From an uncultured Algoriphagus sp. (GTDB lineage Bacteria; Bacteroidota; Bacteroidia; Cytophagales; Cyclobacteriaceae): DNA of 37,118 nucleotides. The translations under genes and the position numbers were made by a program. Below are positions 18,303-26,320 of this stretch, piece by piece. The notes under the pieces were generated by a model that saw only the letters and a program-made list of their open reading frames with translations, was not told the DNA's origin and ran no database searches. The stretch lies in assembly GCA_903952135.1 (NCBI GenBank), contig CAJBER010000011.1, forward strand, positions 1-37,118, in the 5' to 3' direction. Positions within the stretch are counted from its first letter, which is position 1. Each line of letters starts with the position of its first letter.

Positions 18303-18800
18303 CTACAGCTTGTGTGAGGATTCCACGCTGCTGGGCGGAAAATTGATCACTTCCTGGAAAAGTTTCTTGCTGGGTAGCAGCTGCCGATAGAAGAAAAACA
18401 CCGCCAAGACATAGTTGAGCCCCATCAGGGAAAGGCATACTCCTCCTTGAAGGAATTGCTGAGAACCCAAAAAGAAAAAAAGCGAAAAGCCCAACAATAT
18501 CCCTGTCCAAAACCAAAGGAAAAATCGAGTAGTCGAAAAGAGTTGGTAGCGGACAAAAAGTATGCTTCCTCTCGGCGTCGCCTCCACCTTCCCTAAGAGT
18601 AGTGGAAGAAAATTATCTCCTTTATCAATCACTCGGGAAATGCGAAATCCATGTTCCCCCACTTGCCCATAAAATAGGGGCCGGAGCTCGGGGAGTCCTT
18701 CAGCCCGAGTCCCTCGGGTAACTGTAGCCAAGCGCTCTAGTAGCTCCTCCTTGGACAAGGCGCTGACGAGGGTTTCCCGACCAAAAGGCAGCCAGTTCAT
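18303..18800 (-). CDS. Small two-TM hypothetical membrane protein
   Basis: A 165-residue protein with a soluble N-terminal half (residues 1-88) and two hydrophobic helices at about 92-112 and 117-138, forming a helical hairpin, then a short polar tail. No catalytic motif or known family is recognised. It starts 3 bases after the ridA stop on the same strand, so it is probably translated from the same transcript. Function unknown. Confidence 0.7.
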   Translation of the reverse strand: MNWLPFGRETLVSALSKEELLERLATVTRGTRAEGLPELRPLFYGQVGEHGFRISRVIDKGDNFLPLLLGKVEATPRGSILFVRYQLFSTTRFFLWFWTGILLGFSLFFFLGSQQFLQGGVCLSLMGLNYVLAVFFFYRQLLPSKKLFQEVINFPPSSVESSHKL

Positions 18801-18803
18801 GGA

Positions 18804-19184
18804 TTATTTAACTGCGATGCAGGAAATTTCCACCTGTACATTTTTGGGAAGCTTGCTGACCTCCACCGTCTCCCGCGCTGGTGGATCGGCCTTGAAGTAC
18901 TGCCCATAGGCCTCGTTGATGGCTCCAAACTGGCCCATGTCGCGGATAAAAATGGTGCATTTGGCTACATTGGCAAAGCCAAAACCTGCTGCCCGCAGGA
19001 CCGCTTCCATGTTTTTCATAACCGCATGGGTCTCTTCGGTGATGTTTTCATTGATCAGCTCGCCCGACTCAGGATCGAGGGCGATTTGACCGGATACATA
19101 AAGTGTGTCTCCCACTTGAACCGCTTGAGAATAGGGCCCGATAGGGGCAGGGGCTTCCGGGGTGAAAATGATTTTTCTAGACAT
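18804..19184 (-). CDS. ridA: RidA family 2-iminobutanoate/2-iminopropanoate deaminase
   Basis: A 126-residue cytosolic protein of the RidA/YjgF family, which hydrolyses reactive enamine/imine intermediates from PLP enzymes such as threonine dehydratase. Seen: APAPIGPYSQA at 11-21, LYVSGQIALDP at 28-38, the substrate carboxylate-binding Arg104 in PPARETVEV, and Glu119 in the closing strand QVEISCIAVK. Length matches the family (about 126-130). The ATG at 19184 (MSRKIIFTPEAP) was chosen; an N-terminal extension to 19271 is hydrophobic and not family-like. Expected to form a homotrimer. Confidence 0.95.
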   Translation of the reverse strand: MSRKIIFTPEAPAPIGPYSQAVQVGDTLYVSGQIALDPESGELINENITEETHAVMKNMEAVLRAAGFGFANVAKCTIFIRDMGQFGAINEAYGQYFKADPPARETVEVSKLPKNVQVEISCIAVK

Positions 19185-19330
19185 TGGATTTAGTTGATAA
19201 ATTATAAAAGAAATAAAGTTGAAATAATGTAGAAATATTCCGAGCAAAGCTCGGGAAATAAAAGATTTCAATCCGTTTATCTACCCTATTTCACGGAGCG
19301 TAGCGTAGTTTATTTCTACCCTATTTCCAC

Positions 19331-19370
19331 CGTATTTTGTACTTTGTACCAAGTAACTCGTACTAAGTAC
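19331..19370. repeat. GTAC-rich intergenic repeat, overlaps mazG 3' end
   Basis: The stretch CGTATTTTGTACTTTGTACC continues AAGTAACTCGTACTAAGTAC. It is the same kind of GTAC-phased repeat seen at 31336-31429 and 31486-31579. The mazG stop codon (19363-19365, TAG on the minus strand) lies inside it. Confidence 0.6.
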
Positions 19371-20166
19371 TTTTCTTCGCTTCCTCCCAGTACACATCCA
19401 TTTCCGCCAAACTCATCTCGCTTAGATTTTTGCCAGCCGCTTTGGCTGCGCGCTCCAAGTACTGAAACCGGGCGATGAACTTGATGTTGGTACGCTCCAA
19501 GGCCTCCTCCGGGTTGATGTCGATAAATCGGGCATAGTTGATCAGGGAAAAAAGCAGGTCCCCAAACTCCCCAGCAGCCTTTTCTTGGTCGATTTTGGTT
19601 CCAGCGCCGACGCGAAACTCCGCCTCAAATTCCCCCATTTCCTCCTTCACCTTCTCCCATACCTGCTCGGGCTCCTCCCAGTCAAAGCCCACACCTCGGG
19701 CCTTTTCCTGGATTCGCATGGACTTGATGAGCGCCGGCAAACTTTTAGGTACGCCACCAAGAACAGAGACATTTCCCTTCTCGGTCAACTTGATTTTCTC
19801 CCAATTTTGCTTGACGGTCTCCTCATCCTGCGCTACCGTATCCCCGTAGATGTGGGGGTGACGACGGATCAGTTTCTCACACAAGGAATCAATCACAGTG
19901 GCAATGTCGTAACTGCCCTGCTCCGAACCGATTTTGGCATAAAATACTAGGTGCAAGAGCAGGTCTCCCACCTCTTTCTTGATTTCCTCCGGATTGCCTT
20001 CCAAGATGGCATCCGAAAGTTCAAAGGTCTCCTCAATGGTCAGGTGGCGCAAACTTTCGGTGGTCTGCTTTTTGTCCCAGGGACATTGCGCACGCAACTC
20101 ATCCATGATGGTCAATAAGCGGTCAAAGGCAGCCAATTGCTCGGCTCGAGAACTCAAGTTGGACAT
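19363..20166 (-). CDS. mazG: Nucleoside triphosphate pyrophosphohydrolase MazG
   Basis: A 267-residue cytosolic NTP pyrophosphohydrolase that converts (d)NTPs to NMPs and PPi, part of nucleotide-pool or stress control. Seen: an N-terminal MazG domain with CPWDKKQT (28-35), the metal site EETFEL (45-50), and EIKKEVGDLLLHLVFYAKI (61-79, with Glu65 and Asp68). A second MazG repeat has KEEMGEFEAE (174-183) and GEFGDLLFSLINYARF (199-214). Length is typical for two-domain MazG of E. coli type. The ATG at 20166 (MSNLSSRAEQ) fits better than a longer start upstream. It is divergent from the small Cys-protein gene at 20239. Confidence 0.94.
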   Translation of the reverse strand: MSNLSSRAEQLAAFDRLLTIMDELRAQCPWDKKQTTESLRHLTIEETFELSDAILEGNPEEIKKEVGDLLLHLVFYAKIGSEQGSYDIATVIDSLCEKLIRRHPHIYGDTVAQDEETVKQNWEKIKLTEKGNVSVLGGVPKSLPALIKSMRIQEKARGVGFDWEEPEQVWEKVKEEMGEFEAEFRVGAGTKIDQEKAAGEFGDLLFSLINYARFIDINPEEALERTNIKFIARFQYLERAAKAAGKNLSEMSLAEMDVYWEEAKKST

Positions 20167-20214
20167 GTTGTAGGAAACTATGCTTGACGTGTAAACGTTT
20201 TCAAAGTAAAGCAT

Positions 20215-20231
20215 TAAATTTGCGCAAATTT
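20215..20231 (+). promoter_or_regulatory. Palindrome with -7 box before the small Cys-protein gene
   Basis: AAATTTGCGCAAATTT (20216-20231) is a perfect 16-bp palindrome in the 72-base divergent gap. Its left half is part of TAAATTTG (20215-20222), an exact TAnnTTTG box on the plus strand. The ATG at 20239 follows only 16 bases after the box, so any leader would be short. Operator plus promoter is plausible but unproven. Confidence 0.4.
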
Positions 20232-20238
20232 CTCCGGT

Positions 20239-20469
20239 ATGGCAACTTTCTTCATCACACTAGGTTTCATCGCCCTTTTCTTCGTTTTGATGTCCGTAAG
20301 GCTGATTTTTCTAAAAAATGGAGAGTTCAAAGGGACCTGTGCTTCACAAAGTCCTTTCCTCAACAAGGAGGGGATCACCTGCAACCTCTGTGGGAAAACC
20401 GTAGATGCCACAAGCAACTGCGCCAACCCGGACAATGAGGTAGACAAGGTGATGGCCAAATTCAAGTAA
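20239..20469 (+). CDS. Small membrane protein with four-Cys tail
   Basis: A 76-residue protein: one N-terminal transmembrane helix (about 3-22), then a soluble tail with Cys34, Cys48, Cys51 and Cys61 in GTCASQ and ITCNLCGKTVDATSNC. The CxxC pair and two further Cys suggest a metal site or disulfides. Similar small membrane proteins are, to my recollection, conserved in Bacteroidota, but without a known role. It is followed 47 bases later by the phosphohexomutase gene on the same strand. Confidence 0.75.
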   Translation: MATFFITLGFIALFFVLMSVRLIFLKNGEFKGTCASQSPFLNKEGITCNLCGKTVDATSNCANPDNEVDKVMAKFK

Positions 20470-20516
20470 TCTTTTCTCGCGTAGCCAACTATTTTTAACA
20501 TACAAAACTATTATTC

Positions 20517-21911
20517 GTGTCACTAATTAAATCAATCTCTGGTATACGAGGCACTATCGGCGGCAAGCCAGGCGAAGGCCTCACCCCCATTGATGTGGTC
20601 AAATTTACCGCTGCTTATGGTGCTTGGGTACTCGAGCAAACCGGCAACCCCAAGGTAGTTATCGGCAGAGATGCACGCCTTTCTGGGGACATGGTTTCCC
20701 GATTGGTAGCTGCCACCCTTCAAGGCTTAGGCATTTCGGTCATCGACCTAGGCCTCAGCACTACTCCTACAGTAGAATTTGCGGTACCAAGAGAAAATGC
20801 CGGCGGAGGCATCATCCTTACCGCTAGCCATAACCCTGCCCAGTGGAATGCCCTCAAGCTACTCAATGCGGTGGGTGAATTCATATCAGACGCAGAAGGC
20901 AAAGCCATTTTGGCCAAAGCCGAAACAGAGGACTTTACCTTTGCTGAAGTACGCAAACTTGGAAAATACACCGAAATCACGGACTACATGGATCGACACA
21001 TCCAGCATGTGCTCGACCTAGAGCTCGTCGATGTCGCGGCTATCAAAGCCCGCAACTTCAAGGTGGTCGTGGATGCAGTCAACTCCACCGGAGGCATTGT
21101 GGTCCCTAAACTTTTACGCGCATTGGGCGTCAGTGAAGTGGAGGAAATGTTCTGTACCCCTGACGGCAACTTCCCCCACAATCCTGAGCCGCTCCCTGAA
21201 AACCTACGTGACATTGCCAATAAACTCGAAAAAGGACATTACGACCTCGGCATCGTCGTCGATCCAGATGTAGACCGCTTGGCGCTTGTCAATGAGGACG
21301 GCTCTATGTTTGGCGAAGAATACACCCTGGTAGCTGTCGCTGACTACGTTCTTTCTCAGACCCCTGGCAATACCGTGTCCAACCTTTCTTCTACACGAGC
21401 GCTACGCGATGTGACCGAGAAGCGAGGTGGAAACTACACGGCATCTGCGGTGGGTGAGGTCAATGTGGTCAACCAGATGAAGGCCGTGCAGGCAGTGATC
21501 GGTGGAGAAGGCAATGGAGGTATCATCTATCCAACTTCCCATTATGGACGGGATGCTTTGGTGGGCATTGGATTGTTTTTGACCCACTTGGCCAAGTATG
21601 GCAAGTCTATCTCCATGCTTCGCGCTACCTACCCGAGCTATTTTATTTCCAAAAATAAGATCGAACTTACCCCCAACTTGGACGTGGATGACATCCTGCT
21701 CAAGATCAAGGCCCAATACAAAAACCATCCTATAAACGATTCCGATGGAGTGAAAATTGAATTTGAAAAGGAATGGGTGCACCTTCGGAAGTCCAATACC
21801 GAACCGATTATCCGGATTTATTCGGAGTCTGACTCGGAAGCCAAAGCAGAACACCTTGCCAAAAAAATCATCCAAGACATCAAAGAGGTTGTGAATGCAA
21901 CCTTGAGCTAA
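20517..21911 (+). CDS. glmM: Phosphoglucosamine mutase-type phosphohexomutase
   Basis: A 464-residue alpha-D-phosphohexomutase, probably converting glucosamine-6-phosphate to glucosamine-1-phosphate on the way to UDP-GlcNAc and peptidoglycan. Seen: the phosphoserine loop TASHNP at 102-107 (Ser104), the Mg loop DPDVDR at 249-254, the sugar loop GEGNGG at 330-335, and a C-terminal phosphate-binding RKSNTEPIIRIYSE. Length fits GlmM. The start is GTG at 20517 (MSLIKSISGIRGT); ISGIRGT is the typical N-terminus. Phosphomannomutase activity cannot be excluded. The cysteine desulfurase gene begins 30 bases downstream, so the pair may be co-transcribed. Confidence 0.88.
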   Translation: MSLIKSISGIRGTIGGKPGEGLTPIDVVKFTAAYGAWVLEQTGNPKVVIGRDARLSGDMVSRLVAATLQGLGISVIDLGLSTTPTVEFAVPRENAGGGIILTASHNPAQWNALKLLNAVGEFISDAEGKAILAKAETEDFTFAEVRKLGKYTEITDYMDRHIQHVLDLELVDVAAIKARNFKVVVDAVNSTGGIVVPKLLRALGVSEVEEMFCTPDGNFPHNPEPLPENLRDIANKLEKGHYDLGIVVDPDVDRLALVNEDGSMFGEEYTLVAVADYVLSQTPGNTVSNLSSTRALRDVTEKRGGNYTASAVGEVNVVNQMKAVQAVIGGEGNGGIIYPTSHYGRDALVGIGLFLTHLAKYGKSISMLRATYPSYFISKNKIELTPNLDVDDILLKIKAQYKNHPINDSDGVKIEFEKEWVHLRKSNTEPIIRIYSESDSEAKAEHLAKKIIQDIKEVVNATLS

Positions 21912-21941
21912 AGCAGGTCTTACTTTGCCAAAAAGCACACT

Positions 21942-23078
21942 ATGAAGCACGTGTACCTCGACAATGCCGCCACCACACCGATGGACGATCGCGTGATCGA
22001 GGCTATGCTTCCCTATATGCGTGCACACTTTGGCAATCCTTCCTCAGTACATAGCCATGGAAGAGAGGTTCGTACAGCAATCGAAAAGGCACGTAAAAAA
22101 GTAGCCGAACTCCTGCATGCCAGCCCATCGGAGATTTTCTTTACCTCCGGAGGCACAGAGGCAGACAATACAGCTCTGGTATGTGGAGTAGAATCTCACG
22201 ACATCAGCCATGCCATTACCTCTCCCTTGGAGCACCATGCGGTACTCCATACGTTGGAGATGCTCGCCAAAAAAGGCAAAATCCAACTGAGCCTTTTGGA
22301 TGTCAATGAAAAGGGGGAAATCAATTTGCAGCAATTGGAGTCCCTGCTCCAAGCCCATCCCAGAAGTTTGGTATCCCTCATGCAGGGCAACAATGAGATT
22401 GGCAACCTGAATGACCTGGAGCGAATAGGAACCCTTGCGCGTACCTACGATGCCTTCTTCCACTCGGACACGGTACAGACCATGGGGCATTATGCCCATG
22501 ACTTGTCTCAGCTTCCTGTGGATGCCTTGGTGGCCGGTGCACATAAGTTTCACGGTCCCAAAGGAGTTGGATTCCTCTATGTACGAAAGGATAAAAAAAT
22601 TCACCCTTTCATCCACGGTGGTGCGCAGGAGCGCAACATGCGGGGTGGAACAGAAAATGTAATTGGCATCATCGGGCTAGCCAAAGCGCTGGAAATTTCC
22701 CTTGAGGAACTTGCCGCACACCGCAGTCATATCGAGAAGATTAAGGGCTACTTCGTAGAAAAACTCAAGCAGAACATCCCAGGCGTGGCTTTCAATGGCT
22801 GCTCGGCAGACCTGGATAAAAGTTTGTATACCGTACTCAACGTCAGCCTTCCTCCATCCGAGTCCAATCGAGGTATGCTCCTTTTCCACTTGGATCTAGA
22901 AGGCATTTCTGCTTCGGGAGGCTCAGCCTGCAGCTCGGGCGCTACTGTGGGATCCCATGTATTGCGAGCCCTCCACCATCCTGCAGAACGCGACGCAGTG
23001 CGCTTTTCCTTCAGCCGCTTTACGACACAAGAAGAGGTGGATTACACCTTAGGGAAGCTGAAAGCGCTTTATATCTAA
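21942..23078 (+). CDS. Cysteine desulfurase, NifS/IscS type
   Basis: A 378-residue PLP enzyme that removes sulfur from L-cysteine for Fe-S clusters and tRNA thiolation. Seen: YLDNAATTP at 5-13, TSGGTEADN at 68-76, His98 in LEHHAV, SDTVQ at 175-179, the PLP lysine Lys202 in AGAHKFHGPKG, RGGTEN at 234-239, and the catalytic loop SGGSACSSG with Cys330. The SSG-type loop and length place it in group I (NifS/IscS) rather than SufS. No iscU or sufE neighbour is present, so its acceptor is unknown. Overlapping codons with neighbours are absent. Confidence 0.93.
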   Translation: MKHVYLDNAATTPMDDRVIEAMLPYMRAHFGNPSSVHSHGREVRTAIEKARKKVAELLHASPSEIFFTSGGTEADNTALVCGVESHDISHAITSPLEHHAVLHTLEMLAKKGKIQLSLLDVNEKGEINLQQLESLLQAHPRSLVSLMQGNNEIGNLNDLERIGTLARTYDAFFHSDTVQTMGHYAHDLSQLPVDALVAGAHKFHGPKGVGFLYVRKDKKIHPFIHGGAQERNMRGGTENVIGIIGLAKALEISLEELAAHRSHIEKIKGYFVEKLKQNIPGVAFNGCSADLDKSLYTVLNVSLPPSESNRGMLLFHLDLEGISASGGSACSSGATVGSHVLRALHHPAERDAVRFSFSRFTTQEEVDYTLGKLKALYI

Positions 23079-23468
23079 TAGTCGATAATCAACTACCGTT
23101 TATTTATTATTGAATTTTTTGCCCGAGAGCAACCTGCCCGACGCGGCGGATTGCGGGGATATATTTTTTCTTCTCGCAAAGGCGCCAAGCCTGCCCGCCG
23201 CGGTAGGTAGGCCCCAAAGCAATCCTACTTTTCCCATTTTACGCGAAAGGTTGACAAGCCTCAACAAATTCTTTGCGCCTTATGCGGCTTTGCGAGAAAA
23301 ATCAAACCCTTAACCTGCCGCAGGCAGGTCATTTAGAATTATTGTCTATTTACCGCCTGCCTTCGCTAATCCTTTAAAAATTTTTTAGTCTCGCAAAGGC
23401 GCGAAGCCTGCCCGCCGTGGCGGACTGCGGGACGAAATAAAAAATTAGAGAGGATATTCCCGGTCCGT
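23079..23468. repeat. Intergenic repeat cluster (CTCGCAAAGGCGC / CCTGCCCGCCG)
   Basis: 390 bases without a credible gene. TCTCGCAAAGGCGC is present at 23172 and 23389, each time followed by AAGCCTGCCCGCCG and a GC-rich tail. A partial inverted copy GGCTTTGCGAGA is at 23286-23297. A perfect palindromic hairpin CCTGCC-GCA-GGCAGG lies at 23314-23328. ORFs here are repeat translations. It separates the plus-strand cysteine desulfurase gene from the convergent gene at 23469. Confidence 0.7.
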
Positions 23469-24212
23469 TTATTTACCCGGTTTATACCCCAGTGCATAGG
23501 GTGTCCAAATCTCGTAGATGGGCTGCCCTTGGGAGCTCAAACCACTGTGGTGCCATTCTCCATCGATGACCTGGTAGTCGAAGCCAAGGCTTGCGCCCAC
23601 ACGAGAATTGTCTCTCGAGAAAAAGGTGATGGTTTCCACGTATTTTCCTCCTTGAGCACTGTAGGTTCCTCCGCCCGTGCCTGAAAACTCCCGAGTTTCG
23701 GAGTTGAAGGCCACCCACTGGAATCTACCTCCACTGAGAATTTTGATGGTACGTCTGGCCCCTGGGGTGGAGCGTTGAAGTTGATCCTCACGTTTTCTTC
23801 CCGTAATCACCCAGTTGCCCGTAAGGTCATCTTTGCTATCCGATAGGCGCTCCCAGGTTTCTACAAGAGGGCCTTTGGGGGTGGTGCCTGATACCGTCAG
23901 CCGGTTTCCTTGAAGACTTACTTCAAAGGAAGTGACCATCCCTACGATTTCTGGATTGAGCGTAAAAAACTCCAAGGTCTCCTGAAGCTTCCCGGAAGTC
24001 ATTGAAAAAGGTCCTCCACCTGCACCTACAAAGGAGTTGTCCGCCAGATTCTTGACCCCAAAAGCAAAGTAATTGTCTTGATAGATTTTGATAAACTCTT
24101 GGCCGGTGACGGGGACTTGATTTTGGCTCACCAGTTTCCAGGCGCCTTCTACCTGTTGGGCGCTGAGGGAAAAGGCAAAAAACAAAAGGGGTAGCAGGAG
24201 GAATTTTTTCAT
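23469..24212 (-). CDS. Secreted protein with two lipocalin-like domains
   Basis: A 247-residue protein with a signal peptide ending near SLSAQQ. It is an internal duplication: residues about 20-125 and 132-240 each start with G.W (GAWKLVSQ, GNWVITGR), have F.. GxGGG.(F/Y)S, then K..ET(L/I).FF, and end with a strand and W(E/T). This pattern suggests two eight-stranded beta-barrels of the lipocalin-like type seen in Bacteroidota secreted proteins. Ligand unknown. No enzyme motif is visible. Confidence 0.7.
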   Translation of the reverse strand: MKKFLLLPLLFFAFSLSAQQVEGAWKLVSQNQVPVTGQEFIKIYQDNYFAFGVKNLADNSFVGAGGGPFSMTSGKLQETLEFFTLNPEIVGMVTSFEVSLQGNRLTVSGTTPKGPLVETWERLSDSKDDLTGNWVITGRKREDQLQRSTPGARRTIKILSGGRFQWVAFNSETREFSGTGGGTYSAQGGKYVETITFFSRDNSRVGASLGFDYQVIDGEWHHSGLSSQGQPIYEIWTPYALGYKPGK

Positions 24213-24311
24213 GGTAGGTTAGGGAATTGGCGATAGAAGATGGAAATTGAAAAAGATTCCACGAAAAACCAAGCACTCTTTTAGTAGCAAAAGAACCTTC
24301 CCTTTCCTCCC

Positions 24312-24635
24312 ATGCATACTTTCCAGTTTGGCAGCAGCAAAGAAGACGTACTCCAGGCCATACCCGAACGCAAAATCAAAAAATTGACGGCAGGTGAAAA
24401 GCGCCTGGCGGTCCTGCGCATCGGGGAGCTCATCCATGTCTTTGATGCCCAATGCCCACATCGCGGGGCAGACTTAAGCCAGGCCAACATCAATGGGGCA
24501 GGGGAAATCATCTGTCCCCTACACCAGTACCGCTTTGACTTGAAGACGGGAGATGTGCGGTCAGGCTACTGCACTGCCCTGCCTGTGTACCGCAACGAAT
24601 TGACCGAAGCAGGTCTCTGCATCTACCTTCCTTAA
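24312..24635 (+). CDS. Small Rieske [2Fe-2S] protein
   Basis: A 107-residue soluble protein of the Rieske ferredoxin type. Cluster ligands are Cys48 and His50 (AQCPHRGADL) and Cys68 and His71 (IICPLHQYRFDL). No signal peptide or membrane anchor is seen, so it is probably a cytosolic electron carrier or a ferredoxin component of a dioxygenase- or nitrite-reductase-like system; no oxygenase partner is nearby. Its stop overlaps the stop of the convergent csaA gene by four bases. Confidence 0.88.
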   Translation: MHTFQFGSSKEDVLQAIPERKIKKLTAGEKRLAVLRIGELIHVFDAQCPHRGADLSQANINGAGEIICPLHQYRFDLKTGDVRSGYCTALPVYRNELTEAGLCIYLP

Positions 24636-24970
24636 TGCAAGGGAGCACCATTGGGAACGGGCTGGTCCGCGGTGGCAATCCATATCCCTCCTTCGGCACT
24701 TGAAAATCCCGTAATGAGCACCTCCGACATGAAGTCTGCGACCTGACGAGGGGCCAAGTTGCAGACACAAAGCACCTGCTTTCCCAATAAGTTTTCGGGT
24801 TGGTAATGGACCGTAAGCTGGGCGGAAGATTTTTTGATTCCGAGTTCTGGACCTAGGTCTACCCATACCTGATAGGCGGGTTTTCGAGCTTTTTCAAAAG
24901 GCTCCACCCGCAGAACAGTTCCTACCCGAAAGTCTATTTTTTTGAAATCTTCTAGATCAATCGTTTGCAT
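24632..24970 (-). CDS. csaA: CsaA-like tRNA-binding-domain protein
   Basis: A 112-residue OB-fold protein of the CsaA/tRNA-binding (EMAP) family. Seen: DFRVGTVLRVEPFEKARKPAY at the start, then GIKKSSAQLTVHY, GKQVLCVCNLAPRQVADFMSEVL and a C-terminal GG...TADQPVPNG. Length matches CsaA (about 110). In Bacillus it has a proposed chaperone role in protein export; tRNA binding is also shown for the family. It converges on the Rieske gene, with a 4-base overlap of the two stop codons. Confidence 0.9.
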   Translation of the reverse strand: MQTIDLEDFKKIDFRVGTVLRVEPFEKARKPAYQVWVDLGPELGIKKSSAQLTVHYQPENLLGKQVLCVCNLAPRQVADFMSEVLITGFSSAEGGIWIATADQPVPNGAPLH

Positions 24971-25032
24971 TGCCGATATATTTTCTATTTTTAAGGACGT
25001 TTTTCGAAAGCTAACCCGTATTTCAATAAATT

Positions 25033-25392
25033 ATGTGGAACTGTTCAAGAATATTTGCTGGTAAAGTTGCCCTGCTGAGCATGGCTGCTTTCGGCTACTT
25101 GCTCCTCCCATCTGAAGCAAGGGCTCAGGAGGAAAACACGAAGAAACCCTTCGAAAAACCCATTTCAGAGGAGTCTAGCATCCTTCCGGAAGCTGGAACG
25201 GCTACTCCACTAACCGTTCAAAAGACGGCAACAGTGAAGCCAGGCGTACCGCTACCCTTGCCTAGAAAAGAGGTACATACTACCACCCATCTCCAGGAAA
25301 GAGAATCCAAAAAGAACGAATCCCCCTCCACCTTATCCTTCAATATTTTTTTATACATCGTAGATAAGTTTAAAGAGGATCAGGATAACTAA
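25033..25392 (+). CDS. Secreted Pro/Thr-rich hypothetical protein
   Basis: A 119-residue protein with a signal-peptide-like N-terminus (hydrophobic to about residue 28, ARAQ at 29-32) and a mature part that is polar, rich in Glu, Thr, Pro and Lys and probably disordered. A final more hydrophobic stretch (LSFNIFLYIVDKF) may form a helix. No known family. The stop codon runs into a strong terminator immediately downstream. Confidence 0.6.
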   Translation: MWNCSRIFAGKVALLSMAAFGYLLLPSEARAQEENTKKPFEKPISEESSILPEAGTATPLTVQKTATVKPGVPLPLPRKEVHTTTHLQERESKKNESPSTLSFNIFLYIVDKFKEDQDN

Positions 25393-25426
25393 AAAAAAGA
25401 GGAGGTATTAACCTCCTCTTTTTTTT
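25391..25426. terminator. Bidirectional rho-independent terminator
   Basis: A perfect 16-bp stem (25391-25406 and 25411-25426), A8-GAGGAGGT / ACCTCCTC-T8, with loop ATTA. It serves the plus-strand hypothetical gene, whose stop (25390-25392) enters the left arm, and the minus-strand HisA-like gene, whose stop (25425-25427) uses the right T run. Both convergent genes share it. Confidence 0.95.
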
Positions 25427-26159
25427 AGATCGATGCAATAAATTCTTCGAGATCCTTCAAACTGATTTTTCCTTCGTAATAGGCTCGGCCAAAAACGGCT
25501 GCCTGAAGACCCAAGTCACGCAATCTTTTGAAATCATCGATGCCGCGAACACCACCTGAGGCGGCAATGTATAGATTGGGAAAGCGGTCCACTACTTCTT
25601 TGTACAGGTCAAAGTTTGGACCTTCCATCACTCCATCACGGGTGACATCGGAGCACTTGACATGTTTGAGCCCGCGCTCGTAAAAAAATTCAATGTGTTC
25701 AAATAGGTCTAGTTCTGTTTTGGTAAGCCAGCCCTTGATCTTGATTTTGTAATCGTTCGGGTTGGTATCTGCCGCCAAGTAAATTTTCTCCCGCCCATAG
25801 GATAGGATGAATTGGGCGAAGCGCTCTGGGAATCTAGCCGCCGCAGAAGCGATGGTCACTGTTTTGGCACCAAACTCAAAGCACTTGATCACATCTCCGT
25901 CAGTGGAAATACCTCCTGTGAAATCCACTTCCAAGTCGGTATAGCCTGCAATGGCTTCTAGGATATTGTAATTTTTGGGCTCCCCTCTTCGAGCTCCATC
26001 CAAATCCACCAAATGTACCCGCTTGATGCCAATCCCTTCGAAGGCCTGCGCAATCTCAAGGGGGTTGTGGGAGATGACTTCTTCGGTAGCAAAATCGCCC
26101 CGCTTAAGCCGCACACACTTGCCGTTGATCAGCCAAATGGAAGGAATAATTTCAAACAT
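25425..26159 (-). CDS. HisA-like TIM barrel, catalytic Asp replaced by Trp
   Basis: A 244-residue (beta/alpha)8 barrel close to HisA, the histidine-pathway isomerase of ProFAR to PRFAR. Seen: HLVDLDGAR (49-57), TGGISTDGD, ADTNPND (130s), the strand SDVTRDGVMEGPN and the phosphate sites ASGGVRG and VFGRAYYEG. The first strand, however, reads IIPSIWLINGKCVRL, where HisA/PriA has PxIDL: the general-base Asp is Trp9 (codon TGG). The second catalytic Asp, in ADTNPND, is kept. No other his genes adjoin it. It therefore may be a HisA paralogue with altered or lost isomerase activity rather than hisA itself. Confidence 0.85.
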   Translation of the reverse strand: MFEIIPSIWLINGKCVRLKRGDFATEEVISHNPLEIAQAFEGIGIKRVHLVDLDGARRGEPKNYNILEAIAGYTDLEVDFTGGISTDGDVIKCFEFGAKTVTIASAAARFPERFAQFILSYGREKIYLAADTNPNDYKIKIKGWLTKTELDLFEHIEFFYERGLKHVKCSDVTRDGVMEGPNFDLYKEVVDRFPNLYIAASGGVRGIDDFKRLRDLGLQAAVFGRAYYEGKISLKDLEEFIASI

Positions 26160-26320
26160 GGTGGTAGGATATAGAAGAATACGCGTGAAAAATTGAACTC
26201 AGTGATTTAAATATACAATCCTCCGTGTTTTTTGAAAGCAGGAACCCCGAAAAAATTGCAATTATTTTTACAAACCCCCTCTAAAAATGACACCCTTTTA
26301 ATAATTCGTGTCAATTTTCA

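Noticed and set aside
21402-22028. 208-codon open frame on the minus strand
   Set aside because: Antisense to glmM and the cysteine desulfurase gene; His- and Gly-rich translation is a shadow.
23110-23313. 67-codon frame in the repeat cluster
   Set aside because: Translation of non-coding repeats, no family match.
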